Source: Sporichthya polymorpha DSM 43042 (GTDB lineage: Bacteria; Actinomycetota; Actinomycetes; Sporichthyales; Sporichthyaceae). From it: a DNA stretch of 64,000 nt. This document shows, piece after piece, positions 63,151-64,000 of this stretch. Made by a program: the position numbers and the translations under genes. The notes under the pieces are model-generated. The model was given only the letters and a program-made list of their open reading frames with translations, did not search any database and had not been told where the DNA came from. Where the stretch lies: the NCBI RefSeq assembly GCF_000384115.1, contig NZ_KB913029.1:2390907-2454906 (forward strand), in the 5' to 3' direction. Position 1 is the stretch's first letter, and the number at the start of each line of letters is the position of its first letter.

Positions 63151-63990
63151 GTGGAGCTTCTGCATTCGGGCAAGGTGCGTGACGTCTACGTCGACCCGGG
63201 GACGGACGAGCTGATCCTGGTGGCGTCGGACCGGATCTCGGTCTACGACGTGGTGTTGCCGACGCCGATCCCCGACAAGGGGGCGATCCTGACGCAGCTG
63301 TCGCTGTGGTGGTTCGAGCAGCTGGCGGGGATCGTGCCCGACCACGTGGTCTCGGCGACGGACGTGCCGGCGGAGTGGGCGGGGCGGGCGATCCGGTGCA
63401 AGCGGTTGCGGATGGTCCCCGTCGAGTGCGTGGCGCGCGGGTACCTCGCCGGCTCCGGGACGACGCAGTACCAACAGACCGGGGCCGTCAGCGGGGTGCC
63501 GCTGCCGCCGGGGCTGGTCGAGGGCTCGAAGCTGCCCGAGCCGATCTTCACGCCGACGACGAAGGCCGCGGTCGGCGACCACGACGAGCCGATGACGCTG
63601 GAGCAGGTCCGCGAGCAGGTCGGGCCGCACCTCGCCGACGAACTCGTCGACGTGACGATGCAGATCTACCGCCGCGGGGGGGACCTCGCCGCGGAGCGGG
63701 GTGTGATCATCGCCGACACCAAGATCGAGCTCGGCCTCGACGAGCACGGCAAACTGACGCTCGGCGACGAGCTCCTGACGCCGGACTCGTCGCGGTTCTG
63801 GCCCGCCGACACCTGGGAGCCGGGGCGCGCGCAACCCAGCCTCGACAAGCAGTTCGTCCGCGACTGGGCGGCCGGCACGGGCTGGGACAAGAAGCCGCCG
63901 GCACCGCCGGTCCCCGACGACGTCGTCGCCGCGACGCGGGCCCGCTACGTCGAGGTCTACGAGCGGCTGACGGGGAAGCCCTGGGCGTGA
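63151..63990 (+). CDS. purC: SAICAR synthase (phosphoribosylaminoimidazole-succinocarboxamide synthase)
   Basis: A 279-residue purine-synthesis ligase. GKVRDVYV at the N-terminus, VECVARGYLAGSGTTQYQQT, and IIADTKIELGLDEHGKLTLG and DSSRFWPADTWEPG are family signatures. GTG start at 63151. It is complete; ten bases follow it to the window end. Confidence 0.96.
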   Translation: MELLHSGKVRDVYVDPGTDELILVASDRISVYDVVLPTPIPDKGAILTQLSLWWFEQLAGIVPDHVVSATDVPAEWAGRAIRCKRLRMVPVECVARGYLAGSGTTQYQQTGAVSGVPLPPGLVEGSKLPEPIFTPTTKAAVGDHDEPMTLEQVREQVGPHLADELVDVTMQIYRRGGDLAAERGVIIADTKIELGLDEHGKLTLGDELLTPDSSRFWPADTWEPGRAQPSLDKQFVRDWAAGTGWDKKPPAPPVPDDVVAATRARYVEVYERLTGKPWA

Positions 63991-64000
63991 GCGGGGCCTA

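Overview
The window is from a high-GC actinobacterium. The gene order DUF2520 - panC - panD - nadB/nadC - coaX - lysS - argA - lsr2 - clpC - mutY - disA - radA (46977 to 62768) resembles the chromosomal core of Mycobacterium and its relatives, and Lsr2, ClpC and an iniBAC-type locus are actinobacterial hallmarks. Genus cannot be fixed from sequence alone; the large Hsp70/IniB repertoire and the sortase-type substrate point away from Mycobacterium itself. No rRNA, tRNA, CRISPR array, integrase or transposase was seen.

Layout. (1) 1-11038: an exopolysaccharide (EPS) cluster with a priming sugar transferase (cut by the window edge), four GT4-type glycosyltransferases, a MurJ/MviN-family flippase, an O-antigen-ligase-type polymerase, an FkbM methyltransferase and a fused Wzz/BY-kinase. 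Its middle part is visibly less GC-rich than the rest. (2) 11424-20583: two membrane-anchored Hsp70-like proteins enclosing four paralogous secreted Ig-like proteins with different anchors (none, basic tail, MPTR-like stalk, LPXTG), plus DUF4012 and DUF4184 proteins. (3) 21121-30990: a 1,548-residue IniB-type repeat protein with no lysine or histidine, a frameshifted AbiEi/DUF559-like gene between two 44-bp palindromes, and two further acidic low-complexity proteins. (4) 31120-41414: a third anchored Hsp70, a tandem pair of IniB proteins, the dynamin-like GTPases IniA and IniC, and a convergent IniR-like LuxR regulator. (5) 41673-46881: PH-domain membrane proteins, a secreted protein, a collagen-like secreted protein and its paralogue. 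(6) 46977-63990: the housekeeping block, ending with purC.

How it may work together. In mycobacteria iniBAC is an envelope-stress regulon, IniA is a dynamin-like membrane-remodelling GTPase and IniR is its large LuxR-type regulator. Here the same core sits beside three Hsp70 ATPase domains that lack the usual substrate-binding sandwich and carry a C-terminal membrane anchor, three IniB-type proteins (one giant), two similarly acidic repeat proteins, and a set of surface proteins next to an EPS cluster. Several upstream regions share short sequence elements. My inference is one expanded envelope-stress or surface-assembly system of about 30 kb, in which membrane-tethered Hsp70s and dynamins act on basic-residue-free repeat proteins. 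That link rests on clustering, shared motifs and known family roles, not on direct evidence.

The intergenic DNA is rich in designed-looking palindromes: three 44-bp copies, a GTGTCACCC hairpin family, two related hairpins in tandem before panC, and duplicated 78-bp elements before purC.
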